A stretch of DNA of 64,000 nt from Actinostola sp. cb2023. Its lineage: Eukaryota; Cnidaria; Anthozoa; Actiniaria; Actinostolidae. This document shows positions 12,101 through 24,200 of the stretch, one piece after another. Under the pieces are notes generated by a model. That model saw only the letters and a program-made list of their open reading frames with translations. It had not been told where the DNA came from and did not search any database. Position numbers and translations under genes: made by a program. Positions within the stretch are counted from its first letter, which is position 1. Every line of letters starts with the position of its first letter. The stretch spans positions 1 through 64,000 of the forward strand of contig JAUJYZ010000021.1 in assembly GCA_033675265.1 (NCBI GenBank), in the 5' to 3' direction.

Positions 12101-15100
12101 ACGCCTTTGTGCAAATTACTGACATTTCTAAACTTGGAATATCTTTTCACAGTTTATAGAAATAGTTTTATAAGCTTTCTTCCTATTTTAGGAAAATGGC
12201 GCTACTTGAAAAAGTCTAAATAAGTTATGACAAATTCCCGATTCTACGTCATCTGATTTGCATATTGAGATTTCAAACCTCTATAACTCACAAATGCGAA
12301 GCCCAAACCAAGAAACTACTACACCACCCCATTATTTACTTCATAAAGAATCGATTTCCAAAATAAAACAAATTGGGCTTATAGGCACTTTAACAATAAA
12401 ATATTGTTAACCTTCTTGCAGACATCGAAAAAGTCAAACGAAAGTGCAGCACCAGAGCACTAGATGGTAGCCATGTAAAGATTGAGACAGTCAGCATTTG
12501 TGACTGTGTCGAGGTGTGTGGATTGGGACCAAGTACAACACGTGACACTATATTTTACTACTTTGAAAACGCAAGAAAATCGGGTGGTGGAGATGTAAAA
12601 AAAGTGGAGTATGTTGATGAGGAGACAAAAGCGCTAGTGTTCTTCGAGGATTTCTCAGGTTTGTTGGTGCACTTATATAGACATAATGTGATGCGCTCAA
12701 GAAATAATTTTTTTTTATTTTTATTATTATATTAACAGATGTCATAATATTTTGCAAAGTAATTATGAATTGGGCTGCATCACGTGAAAAGAGCCTACTG
12801 TAGTCGACAAAAATATGCAATTTTCACTTTTCTTAATAATTCGATAGACTAAGAAATTCTGAACCTAAGGCGGGCAAATTGAATTACATTTCAATTCACT
12901 TTGAAAAGCACTTTAATCAGTGAGACTTTTGAGGCTCGCCCCGCCATTTTGAATGGAAAAGTCGGAAATATAATTAGATTTTGAAGGTGAACGTTTCAAA
13001 TGTTTTGCTGTCTACTTTCCTCAATAAATATAATAATTTAATAATAATTTAATAATATTAGTTCTAATAGAGACTGTAAGGGCATAACTAAATTATAGAT
13101 GGAGTTGGAAGTGTTAATTTACGGTAATGTTTAGATATAATTTGGTCTAAATAAAAAACGCTCGCAAACACGCTCACATTTGCCGCCATTTTTTCGTGTT
13201 AGCTTAATTCTCACGCAAATTACAGGAAATTATGTAATATGTCGTCCAGGCACTTTTCGCGCGACGCTGTCCAATTATTCGTTTAATATGGGATCGTCTT
13301 TCTGTGTTTCAGTTGTAGATAGTGTGGTGGCCCGTAAACATGTGATAAACGATGCGACACTCAAGGTTGTTCCTCACTATTCATTCCTTGGTGAAACATT
13401 AGCAAACCCTCGAGGCAGGAAGAAGGAAAAACAACTTAAAGTAGATCCACAGACGATGGTTTTTATCGATAAATTCTTTCACCAGGAATTCCAGGTTCTT
13501 TTACAGGAATACCAAATGAAGTGCACTTGTCAGCAAGGATCAGGAGACGTTGAGCTTTGTTCCATCGACATCAAGATAGAGAAAACTAAATGGAAGGATC
13601 ACTGTACTGCTATTGAGACGTACATCAATCAGATTGTTACACGTACAGTAGTGGTGTCTCAAGCTGCCTGGAACGCGATGATTGAGCAGACAAAACAGCA
13701 ATTTTTGTCAGTCAAAGACAGACTTGATGTTGTATGCAAAGAGAAAGAACGTCTTATCAACGTCCGAGGAAAGAAACAAGATGTTGACTTGTTAGCAGAG
13801 CAGCTGGATGATTTAAGTAAAGAAATTGACAAGAAGATTGAGTATGACAAAGCTAAAATCACAAAGGTGATTGATCTCACTAAGCCTCAGCTTGACTTAC
13901 TGAGTTTCACGGGGTTTGTTAAAAACCTTCAAGCACAATTCAAAGATCTTGAAGCAACGATGTTGAAAAAGGAGCTGTCGATTCACTTCAGAGGACCTGA
14001 TCAGGTCGTAAGAGAAGGCAATATTGCTGTCTGGCAAGCACTTTCTACAATGAAAGACCATGAAATGGAACTTCCTAAATCCATTGTGAGCATCTTTGCC
14101 TCTATCGCTGGAAACGTATTTCTTTCAAAAGAGTTAAAAAATAACCAGATTGATGCTGTCGTCAGTTCTGACGCCAATGATGAAACAAAGCTAATAGTTA
14201 CAGCAGTAGATCGCAGAGATGTTAACAAGGCGATAGATCTAATCAAGAAAGTGACAGCAGAAGACAGTGTTTCTCTAGACCCTGACCAAAAAAGGTTGAT
14301 CATGTCTGAAAGATGGATGCAACTGATAGATAACTTTAAAAAGTCCATGCTGCTAAAGGTGACCACAGAACTAGCGTCAAGTACGGTGTGCATTGCTGGC
14401 GCCAAAGAAGAAGTTGTTAAGGCCAAGTCACAAATTGATGCGTTTTTTGAAGAAAATACAATCATCAGCAAAATGGTTGAAGCAGATACAGGACGCACCA
14501 AGTTTTTGTTTCGATTCGAAAAAGATGAAATCAAGAGAGTTGAAGAGACACTGAAGCACCACTCAGTAAAGATTTGCTGTGACGAGAACGACGAAGATAT
14601 ATCAATTCGTGGAACAAAAGAAGGAACCGAGCAAGCCTGCAAGAACGTCCAGAAACTAATCGATCAGATCAAACATCGATCTATTGACCTTGACAAACCA
14701 GGAATCAAGAGATTGTTTAATGAGAGCCAAGGAAAGAAGCTACTGTCCAATGTCGAAAACGATCATACATGTATCATTGAACGATGCACATTAACAGATG
14801 ACAACAAGAGACGTTCTGCTGTGGGATTGAAACTGAATGAGAGCTTGTCAAAACGAATCTGTAGCTGCGTAACACCAGAGGGAAAGAACATCATTCTCTT
14901 CAAAGGAGACCTCACCGAGCACAAAGTTGATGTGATGGTGAATGCAGCCAACCAAAGGTTGCAACATATTGGTGGGGTGGCAAAAGCCATCTCACAGAAA
15001 GGGGGAAGAGAAATCCAAGCTGAATGTGACGAGCTTGTATTACGAAACGGTGATGTTTTGGATGGAGAAGTGGTTGTTACAAGTCCAGGAAAGTTGCCTT

Positions 15101-15640
15101 GTAAACGCCTGGTCCATGCAGTTGGACCAACATGGCGCAGATCACCTTGGTCAACATATAAAGATGAAGAAACAAACAAAAGAGGAACTTATCCTAGCAC
15201 AGACTGTCTTTAGTGCTTTAGATGAAGCAAAGGATTTTACAAGCATTGCACTCCCTGCTATAAGCGCTGGCGTCTTTGGTTTCCCTGCTGATGTCTGTGC
15301 AAAGACCATATTAGAGAGTGTCCTGGCATATTCTGAAGAAAACGCTCGCAGCAATCTATCTGAGATTCACATTGTTGATATGAATGATGATGTTATAAAA
15401 GCTTTTACTCGCGAAATGAGGTCAAGATTCAGCAAAGATAAATCATTTTCCGATAGTGCAGCACCAGTGGCTAAAGTCGTCGAGTCTGGAAAAGGAAGGA
15501 AGTTTAGAGGTAGAAGAAAGAGTGTCCCTAAAGACGAGCCTATCTCACCTGAAGCGAGTAGCACCTCAATCGATGACTCTTTTACAACCACTCAAGGAAT
15601 GAAGATTGACATTATTATAGGTGATCTTGCAAAGGAAGAG
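6101..15640 (+). CDS. PARP14-like gene A, 5' half: five RRM-like domains, KH-like region, macrodomain 1
   Basis: Exons 6101-6266, 8600-8688, 8889-9042, 11201-11494, 11596-11838, 12422-12658 and 13313-15640 join with matching phases. The start ATG at 6101 begins directly with an RRM-like fold (MCERTVLVSDLPKDV). Five RRM-like domains follow, each with the FEN.RRSGGGD-type second motif and each split by a phase-1 intron. The large exon encodes a coiled-coil stretch (about 13700-13870), KH-like repeats, then a macrodomain with FKGDLTEHKVDVMVNAANQ, GGVAKAI and SIALPAISAGVFGFP, and the start of macrodomain 2 (IIIGDLAKEE). This is the domain order of vertebrate PARP14 (RRM-KH-macro). An extra A in the run 15178-15181 shifts the frame inside macrodomain 1; counted out, the exon reaches its donor at 15640 in phase. 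Known role of the family: mono-ADP-ribosylation and ADP-ribose reading in innate immunity. Whether this copy makes protein is doubtful because its 3' half is decayed. Confidence 0.8.
7136..7405. mobile_element. MITE copy 1 in gene A intron 1
   Basis: About 268 bp, nearly identical to 8286-8560. The right end CATTTTGGCAACGATTGT is the inverted form of the left end of copy 2; the left 12 bases of this copy are missing. Absent from the matching intron of gene B (near 31390), so it arrived after the duplication or was lost there. Confidence 0.75.
8286..8560. mobile_element. MITE copy 2 in gene A intron 1, complete
   Basis: Terminal inverted repeats ACAATCGTTGCCAAAATG and CATTTTGGCAACGATTGT. The interior is shared with 7136-7405. 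The 880 bp between the two copies shows no gene, only weak GACAGA-type repeats and short open frames. Confidence 0.8.
9272..10105. mobile_element. Foldback element with about 260-bp arms
   Basis: Arms 9272-9530 and 9845-10105 are near-perfect inverted repeats, ending ACAAGAGAAAATGAGGGAC and its complement. The loop of about 315 bp has no recognised gene. Gene B lacks it at the homologous place (about 32110). A transcript of gene A intron 3 would carry a long hairpin here. Confidence 0.85.
10121..10960. mobile_element. hAT-like MITE (CAGTGGCGGATCC ends) with nested element
   Basis: Left end CAGTGGCGGATCCAGG and right end TCCGCCCCTG are inverted, flanked by TACTTT on both sides. This terminus type is widespread among non-autonomous elements in aquatic invertebrates and fish; assignment to hAT is tentative. 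A pogo-like MITE is nested at 10680-10864. Confidence 0.7.
10680..10864. mobile_element. Pogo/Tigger-like MITE
   Basis: Ends CAGTGGAACCCGG and CCGGGTTCCACTG flanked by TA on both sides, as in Tc1/mariner-pogo elements. Internal repeats of GTCCGTATTAACCGGG. Same family as 56047-56994. Confidence 0.85.
11925..12393. mobile_element. MITE with about 150-bp arms (TTAAAGTGCCTATAA family), gene A intron
   Basis: Left arm TTTAAAGTGCCTATAAGCCC through about 12080 returns inverted from about 12240 to 12393. A relative with the same termini sits at 27230-27772. It fills most of the intron between two RRM exons without touching the splice sites. Confidence 0.85.
12659..13312. other. Gene A intron between RRM exon 6 and the large exon
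   Basis: Non-coding by frame analysis; AT-rich, with AATAATA runs near 13025-13060. The acceptor TCTGTGTTTCAG ends at 13312. The open frame that starts upstream at 13180 simply runs through this acceptor and is not evidence for a different start. Confidence 0.6.
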
Positions 15641-15960
15641 GTAAAGTATGTGACAGAAAATGTTCTTTACTTTTAATTATCTTTACTTTTAAGTTAGGGT
15701 TCCACTAATAAGCACGTCAAGTGATGTGGGCCGTCCCTCTTTAACATACTAATGTACTAACTCCTCATGATTGTAAGCTGCTCGGCTGCCATAGGCACAT
15801 TTGGCATATGCAGACCGAAAAAGTTCTCCATCGGCTGTAAAGCGCATTGGGACGAATGTGAAATGCCTACCACTATCATGCATATGAAGTGCGTAGAGAG
15901 ATACGGCCCACATACCTATATTATTGTTAAAGAGGAAATAACCCACGTTTACATTCCCGC

Positions 15961-16266
15961 GTATACAGCTATTTAAAAAGGTTGGTGCCGGTTTTGTTGC
16001 ATCTTGCATGTTGCATGTTGCATACCAAGCCCGAAATGTATTGTGGATCATATGTAAACAATGTCTGCATGCACATACATAAGAAAATATGCCGGCTCCA
16101 TATTGCGAAGATAGAGTTTGGGAAAATTCCCAGAGTCCATATTGTTGTGACCTTTCGCTGACTCCATTCACATCACCCATAGTGCATTTCGGGCTTGGTA
16201 TGCAACATGCAACATGCAAGATGCAACAAAAACCTTCTCCAACCTTTTTTCAAAATAGCTGTATAC
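15961..16266. mobile_element. Inverted-repeat element in gene A, splitting macrodomain 2
   Basis: Arms near 15961-16043 and 16177-16266 contain TGCATGTTGCATACCAAGCC and its complement, starting and ending with GTATACAGCTAT forms. It lies in the intron after the first macrodomain 2 exon. No coding signal. Confidence 0.7.
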
Positions 16267-16628
16267 ATAATTTCTGACATTTAATAACTGATGTTTTCAG
16301 TATATGTCACGTCACTTGATGTATTTTCAGTGCTGTATTCACACTCAACCCTCTTGATAATCATAAGAGTTTGAGCATCATGTAATGGCTATAGTTCAAC
16401 CATAAAAGGCAGGTGGTAACATTTATCCAACTGGGTTCGTATCCCAGAATTCTGCAGTGGTTGAAGTGTGTTGTAACGTGGGTTATTTCTTCTTTATTCA
16501 TTTATATGTATATATTATTATTATTATTATTATGTATTATTAAATGAATTTATTTATTAAACGTAAGGTGTTCTATATTGAATATTTGTCTATTGTTGCT
16601 AAACATTTCTGCCATCTCTACAACCACA

Positions 16629-18372
16629 TGCAATTGTGAATACCGTCTCACATGATCTTGACCTTAGCAAGAATTTGTGCGCCAAAGCGCTTAGTCATGC
16701 CGCTGGACCAGGGCTACAACAGGAATGCAAGGGAAAAGGAAATATGAAAGCTTGAGGCCTGGTCGTTACTGAGGGCTATAGCGGCCATTGTAAGAAAGGT
16801 TTTCCATGTTGTTGCAGGAGGAGGGTGGCAAAATGGGCAAGCAGGAACCAGGGTCAGTCGTTTGCACGTCAGCCGGCAAACTTCCATCTCAAAAAAGTGT
16901 TCCATCTTGTTTCTGCATCTTATACATCGTGACACGATCTATATTATTTCGAAATGTTTTTCGATGGCAAATCAAAGGGGATCAGTTCAATTTAGGTTTT
17001 GCGGTCTTTGATAAATTCAAGCCTGAAACACCCAAGAAGCAGCAAAAGCTTTTTGAGTATCGCCTTCCCAGCCATTGGAACGGGAAATCTTGGATTTCCT
17101 CGAGATATTGTTGCAAAGGTTTTCTTTGAAGAAGTTGATCAGTTCAAGATAAATCAGCCTCAAACTTCTCTTATGGAAGTTCACTTTGTCTTGTTCCACA
17201 AAGATAAACCAACCATCCAAGCCTTTGAAGATGAACAGAGAAAGGATAATCGAAACGGCCCAAGGAAGTGGCAGAAATTTAAACCAGAAGGAAGGATGTG
17301 GTCGAAGGTAAGCACAAAGTTTTCAGGAAAAAACATCCTACTGAAAAAAAATAAGAAGGTACCGCTTGTTTCCTAAGCCTCTTGATGCAAAACACCTGTT
17401 TTTGATCGTTTATTCAGTTTAAAGGTTTGTCGCTTCCAGTACCTAAACAATATGTCGAAAGCAGACACTGCCATCAAAGTAACAGTGTCGAACACAATCC
17501 AAAAAGACGATTGACAACTCTGACATTGTGGACTTTAGGAGAAAAGCGCATTCTGCAAGGAAGAAGAGGACGTTCCATACAGGTTCATGGAATTACCCAA
17601 CATTATCTCTGGGCACTAATGACCAGGGTCAGTCGTTTGCACGTCAGCCGGTACACTTGCATCTACAAACAGTGTTCTCAACCTTGTTTTGTCCAGATGA
17701 AAGCCTCGTGACATAACCTACGAGATTTCGAATGTATTCAATTTCTGATGGCAGAAACAAAGTTGATCAGTTCCATTGCATTACCTTCAGTTTGGAAATG
17801 CCGTGTACTTTTGCATCTCTCAAATTGAAATTCCACGCGAGGAAATTGAATACATAATGAATCACGTGACTTTATTGTAGTATTGTAGTCATTTCATCTG
17901 GACAACTTTTTTGAGAATGACTGTCTATACCTAACTGTATACCGCATTTCAATAAACGTTCTTCCATGAACACATCTGAAATGGATTTCTGATGATGCCA
18001 ATTGTGGATTTAGCCACTGCAGTTTTTAACGTTACATCATAGATTTGGTCATGGTTAAAAGGGTTGATATTGGGAAATTTCATACGAGCGAACTAAAGGC
18101 CACAATTCCTCTTGACTCACATTGGAGGATATTCAAATGGCTGGTCTATAGTGGCACTGTTTAATGAAATAGGTATATAGGATTGTAGGCAAACATAGCT
18201 AGGATGTAAACATCCTACTAAAAAAAAAGTAAATGGAACTCTTATTATAGAAATTTTTAAAATATTCGTTTGGTCCTAAAAGGTTTGATTAATTTAATTA
18301 ATTAAAAATTGTGATTTTACAGTCAGGTAACATAATGATAATAATAATAATAATAATATAATGAATAATAAC

Positions 18373-18403
<31 letters not shown>

Positions 18404-20036
18404 TAATGATAATAATAACAATAATAATAATAAAAAGCGATTGATAGGCCTGAATATAGGGACTTGAGACCATACCCAGTTTGAAAAATAACTTTTCAAT
18501 ATAAACTTCAAGAAAGAGACAACACCGATATTCTTATTAAATAAATAAATATTATGGTAATCAATATATCTGGTATTATTAATTATTATTATTATTACTA
18601 TTATTATTATTATTATTGCTATACTATTATTATTATTATTGTATAGGCAAATATTAATACGAGGATATTCATTTCGTCTGCATTTTTGGGTTATAGAAAC
18701 TGCATGCAGCTTTCCCGTCCTTTAAAAACTGAACCGTAAATTAGTATTATTATTGGTCAATATTCGACAAAATGATGTATCTATCGCTTAATTTATATAC
18801 TCCATCAGTCAGTTTAATATTTGACTTGAGGGATATGATTTAATGTATTTTTCAGCCATCTATGAAATCCTGAATGAAAAGGCCGAAGAGGAGCACAAAC
18901 GAAAATATGCAGAGCTTGTTTCCAAAAAATGTACATTATTTTATATTGATGGTGATTAAGAGGCTTACGATGATGAAATTATGCCAAGATAGAACAAGCA
19001 TACATGAATAAACAAACTTCAATAAATTATCACCTTACTCGATGATTATCAACAAAGATTAACGTTACAAGATCGATTTTCATTTCATGACTGAAACCAA
19101 TGTGCATGCTCATAAAACAACGGGTGTTGTGAGGAAAGAGCACGGCAAGGGTACGTATATTTCTTAAATTGAAAATGAGTGATAACATTATTATACTACA
19201 AGTTCGACAAAATGATGATCCCTATCGCTTCATTTAGCTTACTAGCAAAACATTAGGGATAATTATAATAATAAAATCAAGGTCTATACCACACAACAAC
19301 GACAATAGCCATAACGAGTATAGACAGTATACGACCTAGAATCTGGGTCTTCCGGTTGTGTCTCTTACCAGAGCTAGAGCCTTCGATTTTTCGTTAAAAA
19401 GCTGAGAAGGGTCTGGGTACGAGAATGTTTAAAGTATATGTACCTTTTCGTGGTTTCCGAAGAATTCTTCACGATTCCGCACGCGCAAGCGAGGTCAGGG
19501 GATAAATATATTTACAAACTTGATAAACATCACCTACTCGACTTGTTCAAGAAAGAACAACGAGACAAGATCGTAATTTGCTTTTCATGAATGAAATTAA
19601 TGTGCATGGTCGTAAACAACGCGTGTTGTGAGGAAAGAGACACTGGCTAATCAAGAACAGGAAAAATCTATCTTTCTAATTCTTCTTATGCACTTTTAAC
19701 TAAAAGTCTAAATTTTCTACTGAATTTCTTCATTCTCTCTTAACATTTTCGATCTATTTTGTACCCTGACCTCACTTGCGCGCTCAGAATCCTGAAGAAT
19801 TCTGGGAAACTATGAAAAGGTGCATACAGATATCAAGGAAATCACGTGGTTATCAAATCAATGACTTTTTGTTTGTAAAGGTTTCCGTTACCAAAGGTAT
19901 GCTTCCGTTAAAAAGTCCCACTTGGAGGACCCCGTTGTAACGGTGAGAAAAAAAGCTGAGTGGTAATGACATATGCATCCAAAGAATCCTTCAATCTATC
20001 CCATAATACCTAGCGGTCTGGTCACACCCACTGGAC
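16629..20036 (+). pseudogene. Decayed middle of PARP14-like gene A: macrodomain 2, KH, two WWE remnants
   Basis: Pieces of the family can be read but not joined. 16629-16722 encodes VNTVSHDLDLSKNLCAKAL of macrodomain 2, but no AG acceptor precedes it and the donor position reads GA instead of GT. 16817-16895 (GKQEPGSVVCTSAGKLPSQK) and 16996-17307 (SIAFPAIGTGNLGFPRDIV) each have a one-base gain in an A or T run (near 16891 and 17050). The KH-like exon near 17427-17700 is shortened and mixed with a copy of the 16846-16900 sequence. The WWE exon 18856-19150 has an extra A at about 18924 and an in-frame TAA near 18957. A second, shorter WWE remnant lies at 19515-19645. The 5' part of the catalytic exon is replaced by unrelated sequence at about 19900-20031. 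Gene B has intact versions of the KH and WWE exons. Confidence 0.8.
18300..18660. repeat. (AAT)n and (ATT)n microsatellites
   Basis: AATAATAATAACAAT-type run about 18337-18435 and ATTATTATT run about 18580-18645 within the decayed gene A introns. Confidence 0.85.
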
Positions 20037-21207
20037 ATTACACCCGTCAAACACCAGCAAGAATACGATAGCGTTAAGAACGCGATAACAAAGACGTCCC
20101 CCATCAACATCGTGAATATCGAACGAATACAAAATCCTGAAGTTTACCAGGCGTATATGGTAAAAAAGCAAAAAATGGATGAAAAGACTGGTTGCAATGA
20201 AAAGAAGCTGTTTCATGGCACACCCGTAGCCATCTGCAACCAAATCAACCACCATGGGTTCAACAGAAGTTATTGTGGAAAAAATGGTATGACCTGATTT
20301 TATGTTTCCCCATAGTTACGCAAGGCCCGCGCAGCGCTTAAAAGTGGTGGGGCTAAAATGTTTCTTCCGTACAAGGGTCGCAATGACGATATCATTTTTA
20401 AAATGTCCTTAAACATTTTACTACCTGTGGGCAAAAAAGTGGTTGGGCTATAGCCGTACCAGCCCCTCCCCCTCCCCCTCCATGGGCCCTATAGCCCTAC
20501 CAACCCCTCCCCCTCCATGGGCCCTATAGCCCTACCAGCCCCTCCCCCTCCATGGGCCCTATAGCCCTACCAGCCCCCTCCCCCTCCATGGGCCCTATAG
20601 CCCTACCAGCCCCTCCCCCTCCATGGGCCCTATAGCCCTACCTACCAGCCCCATCCCCCTCCATGGGCCCCCTATAGCCCTCCCCCTCCAGCCCCTCCCC
20701 CTCCCCCTCCATGGGCCCTATAGCCCTACCAGCCCCTCCCCCTCCATGGACCCTGTTACGGGTTGATTTTACTTGTGAGAGGGCGTGGTTATACAACAAA
20801 ATATTTACAGTATCTGACTGATTTTTCTTTAGTCTTTTATAGCACAATATATATAAATAAATAAATAAAGTATACCCAATATTCATTGAGATTAATTTAA
20901 CAATTCTGTTTTATAATTAGCGGTCGTGTTTGGAAAAGGTGTTTACTTTGCTCGCGATGCCTCGTATTCGATGAGACCTACCTATTCTCCTCCTGACCCC
21001 ACTGGTAATCGGTGTATGTATCTGGCAAGTGTGTTGGTTGGAGAGTGCGCACTAGGAAACTCCAGCATGATTACACCACCGCCAAAGGACCCAAGCAATC
21101 CTATACTAACCTACGACACGACTGTCGACGACGTGAAGAATCCGTCTGTATTTGTTGCATTTCATGATAATCAAAATTATCCTGAGTATTTAATCACTTT
21201 TAAATAG
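20037..21207 (+). CDS. PARP14-like gene A, catalytic (ART) exons, still open
   Basis: The open part of the first exon, from about 20037 to 20286 (phase 1 donor), and 20921-21207 (TAG stop) encode the ADP-ribosyltransferase fold. Visible are LFHGTPVAICNQINHHGFN (the H of the triad), FGKGVYFARDASYS (the Y) and NPSVFVAFHDNQNYPEYLITF-type C-terminus. The third triad position is V, not the E of polymerising PARPs, so mono-ADP-ribosyl transfer would be expected. The residues match gene B closely. The upstream half of this exon is disrupted, so these exons probably cannot be translated as part of a full PARP, although their reading frame has not decayed. Confidence 0.75.
20447..20757. repeat. 35-bp minisatellite in the ART intron of gene A
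   Basis: About eight imperfect copies of a C-rich unit (CCCTATAGCCCTACCAGCCC then CTCCCCCTCCATGGG). The same intron of gene B has about 15 copies. Confidence 0.9.
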
Positions 21208-24200
21208 CTTTAGAGTAATATTGCTGACAGAACACATGTGAGAGGTGCATAGCCTTTCTACGTACGTAGTTACTGAGTATTTAATCACTTTTAGATAGCT
21301 TTAGACAGAACATGTGAGAGGTGCATAGCCTTTCTACGTACGTAGTTACTGAGTATGTAATCACTTTTAAATAGCCTTAGACAGAACATGTGAGAGGTGC
21401 ATAGCCTTTCTACGTACGTAGTTACTGAGTATGTAATCACTTTTAGATAGCCTTAGACAGAACATGTGAGAGGTACATAGCCTTTCTACGTACGTAGTTA
21501 CTGAGTATGTAATCACTTTTAGATAGCCTTAGACAGAACATGTGAGAGGTGCATAGCCTTTCTACGTACGTAGTTACTGAGTATGTAATCACTTTTAGAT
21601 AGCCTTAGACAGAACATGTGAGAGGTGCATAGCCTTTCTACGTACGTAGTTACTGAGTATGTAATCACTTTTAGATAGCCTTAGACAGAACATGTGAGAG
21701 GTACATAGCCTTTCTACGTACGTAGTTACTGAGTATGTAATCACTTTTAGATAGCCTTAGACAGAACATGTGAGAGGTGCATAGCCTTTCTACGTACGTA
21801 GTTACTGAGTATGTAATCACTTTTAAATAGCCTTAGACAGAACATGTGAGAGGTGCATAGCCTTTCTACGTACGTAGTTACTGAGTATGTAATCACTTTT
21901 AAATAGCCTTAGACAGAACATGTGAGAGGTACATAGCCTTTCTACGTACGTAGTTACTGTGAGTATGTAATCACTTTTAAATAGCCTTAGACAGAACATG
22001 TGAGAGGTACATAGCCTTTCTACGTACGTAGTTACTGAGTATGTAATCACTTTTAAATAGCCTTAGACAGAACATGTGAGAGGTACATAGCCTTTCTACG
22101 TACGTAGTTACTGTGAGTATGTAATCACTTTTAAATAGCCTTAGACAGAACATGTGAGAGGTGCATAGCCTTTCTACGTACGTAGTTACTGTGAGTATGT
22201 AATCACTTTTAAATAGCCTTAGACAGAACATGTGAGAGGTACATAGCCTTTCTACGTACGTAGTTACTGTGAGTATGTAATCACTTTTAAATAGCCTTAG
22301 ACAGAACATGTGAGAGGTACATAGCCTTTCTACGTACGTAGTTACTGAGTATGTAATCACTTTTAGATAGCCTTAGACAGAACATGTGAGAGGTGCATAG
22401 CCTTTCTACGTACGTAGTTACTGAGTATGTAATCACTTTTAGATAGCCTTAGACAGAATATGTGAGAGGTGCATAGCCTTTCTACGTACGTAGTTACTGT
22501 GAGTATGTAATCACTTTTAAATAGCCTTAGACAGAACATGTGAGAGGTACATAGCCTTTCTACGTACGTAGTTACTGTGAGTATGTAATCACTTTTAAAT
22601 AGCCTTAGACAGAACATGTGAGAGGTACATAGCCTTTCTACGTACGTAGTTACTGAGTATGTAATCACTTTTAGATAGCCTTAGACAGAACATGTGAGAG
22701 GTACATAGCCTTTCTACGTACGTAGTTACTGAGTATGTAATCACTTTTAAATAGCTTTAGACAGAACATGTGAGAGGTACATAGCCTTTCTACGTACGTA
22801 GTTACTGAGTATGTAATCACTTTTAGATAGCCTTAGACAGAACATGTGAGAGGTACATAGCCTTTCTACGTACGTAGTTACTGAGTATGTAATCACTTTT
22901 AGATAGCCTTAGACAGAATATGTGAGAGGTGCATAGCCTTTCTACGTACGTAGTTACTGAGTATGTAATCACTTTTAGATAGCCTTAGACAGAACATGTG
23001 AGAGGTGCATAGCCTTTCTACGTACGTAGTTACTGAGTATGTAATCACTTTTAGATAGCCTTAGACAGAACATGTGAGAGGTGCATAGCCTTTCTACGTA
23101 CGTAGTTACTGAGTATGTAATCACTTTTAGATAGCCTTAGACAGAACATGTGAGAGGTACATAGCCTTTGTACGTACGTAGTTACTGAGTATGTAATCAC
23201 TTTTAGATAGCCTTAGACAGAACATGTGAGAGGTGCATAGCCTTTCTACGTACGTAGTTACTGAGTATGTAATCACTTTTAGATAGCCTTAGACAGAATA
23301 TGTGAGAGGTACATAGCCTTTCTACGTACGTAGTTACTGAGTATGTAATCACTTTTAGATAGCCTTAGACAGAACATGTGAGAGGTGCATAGCCTTTCTA
23401 CGTACGTAGTTACTGAGTATTTAATCACTTTTAAATAGCCTTAGACAGAACATGTGAGAGGTACATAGCCTTTCTACGTACGTAGTTACTGAGTATGTAA
23501 TCACTTTTAAATAGCCTTAGACAGAACATGTGAGAGGTGCATAGCCTTTCTACGTACGTAGTTACTGAGTATGTAATCACTTTTAGATAGCCTTAGACAG
23601 AACATGTGAGAGGTGCATAGCCTTTCTACGTACGTAGTTACTGAGTATGTAATCACTTTTAGATAGCCTTAGACAGAATATGTGAGAGGTACATAGCCTT
23701 TCTACGTACGTAGTTACTGTATGTAATCACTTTTAGATAGCCTTAGACAGAACATGTGAGAGGTGCATAGCCTTTCTACGTACGTAGTTACTGAGTATTT
23801 TAATCACTTTTAAATAGCCTTAGACAGAACATGTGAGAGGTACATAGCCTTTCTACGTACGTAGTTACTGAGTATGTAATCACTTTTAGATAGCCTTAGA
23901 CAGAACATGTGAGAGGTGCATAGCCTTTCTACGTACGTAGTTACTGAGTATGTAATCACTTTTAAATAGCCTTAGACAGAACATGTGAGAGGTGCATAGC
24001 CTTTCTACGTACGTAGTTACTGTGAGTATGTAATCACTTTTAGATAGCCTTAGACAGAACATGTGAGAGGTGCATAGCCTTTCTACGTACGTAGTTACAG
24101 AGTATGTAATCACTTTTAGATAGCCTTAGACAGAACATGTGAGAGGTGCATAGCCTTTCTACGTACGTAGTTACTGAGTATGTAATCACTTTTAGATAGC

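Noticed and set aside
14001..14642. 213-codon minus-strand frame inside the gene A large exon
   Set aside because: Antisense shadow of the KH-coding exon; serine/leucine-rich composition typical of such shadows.
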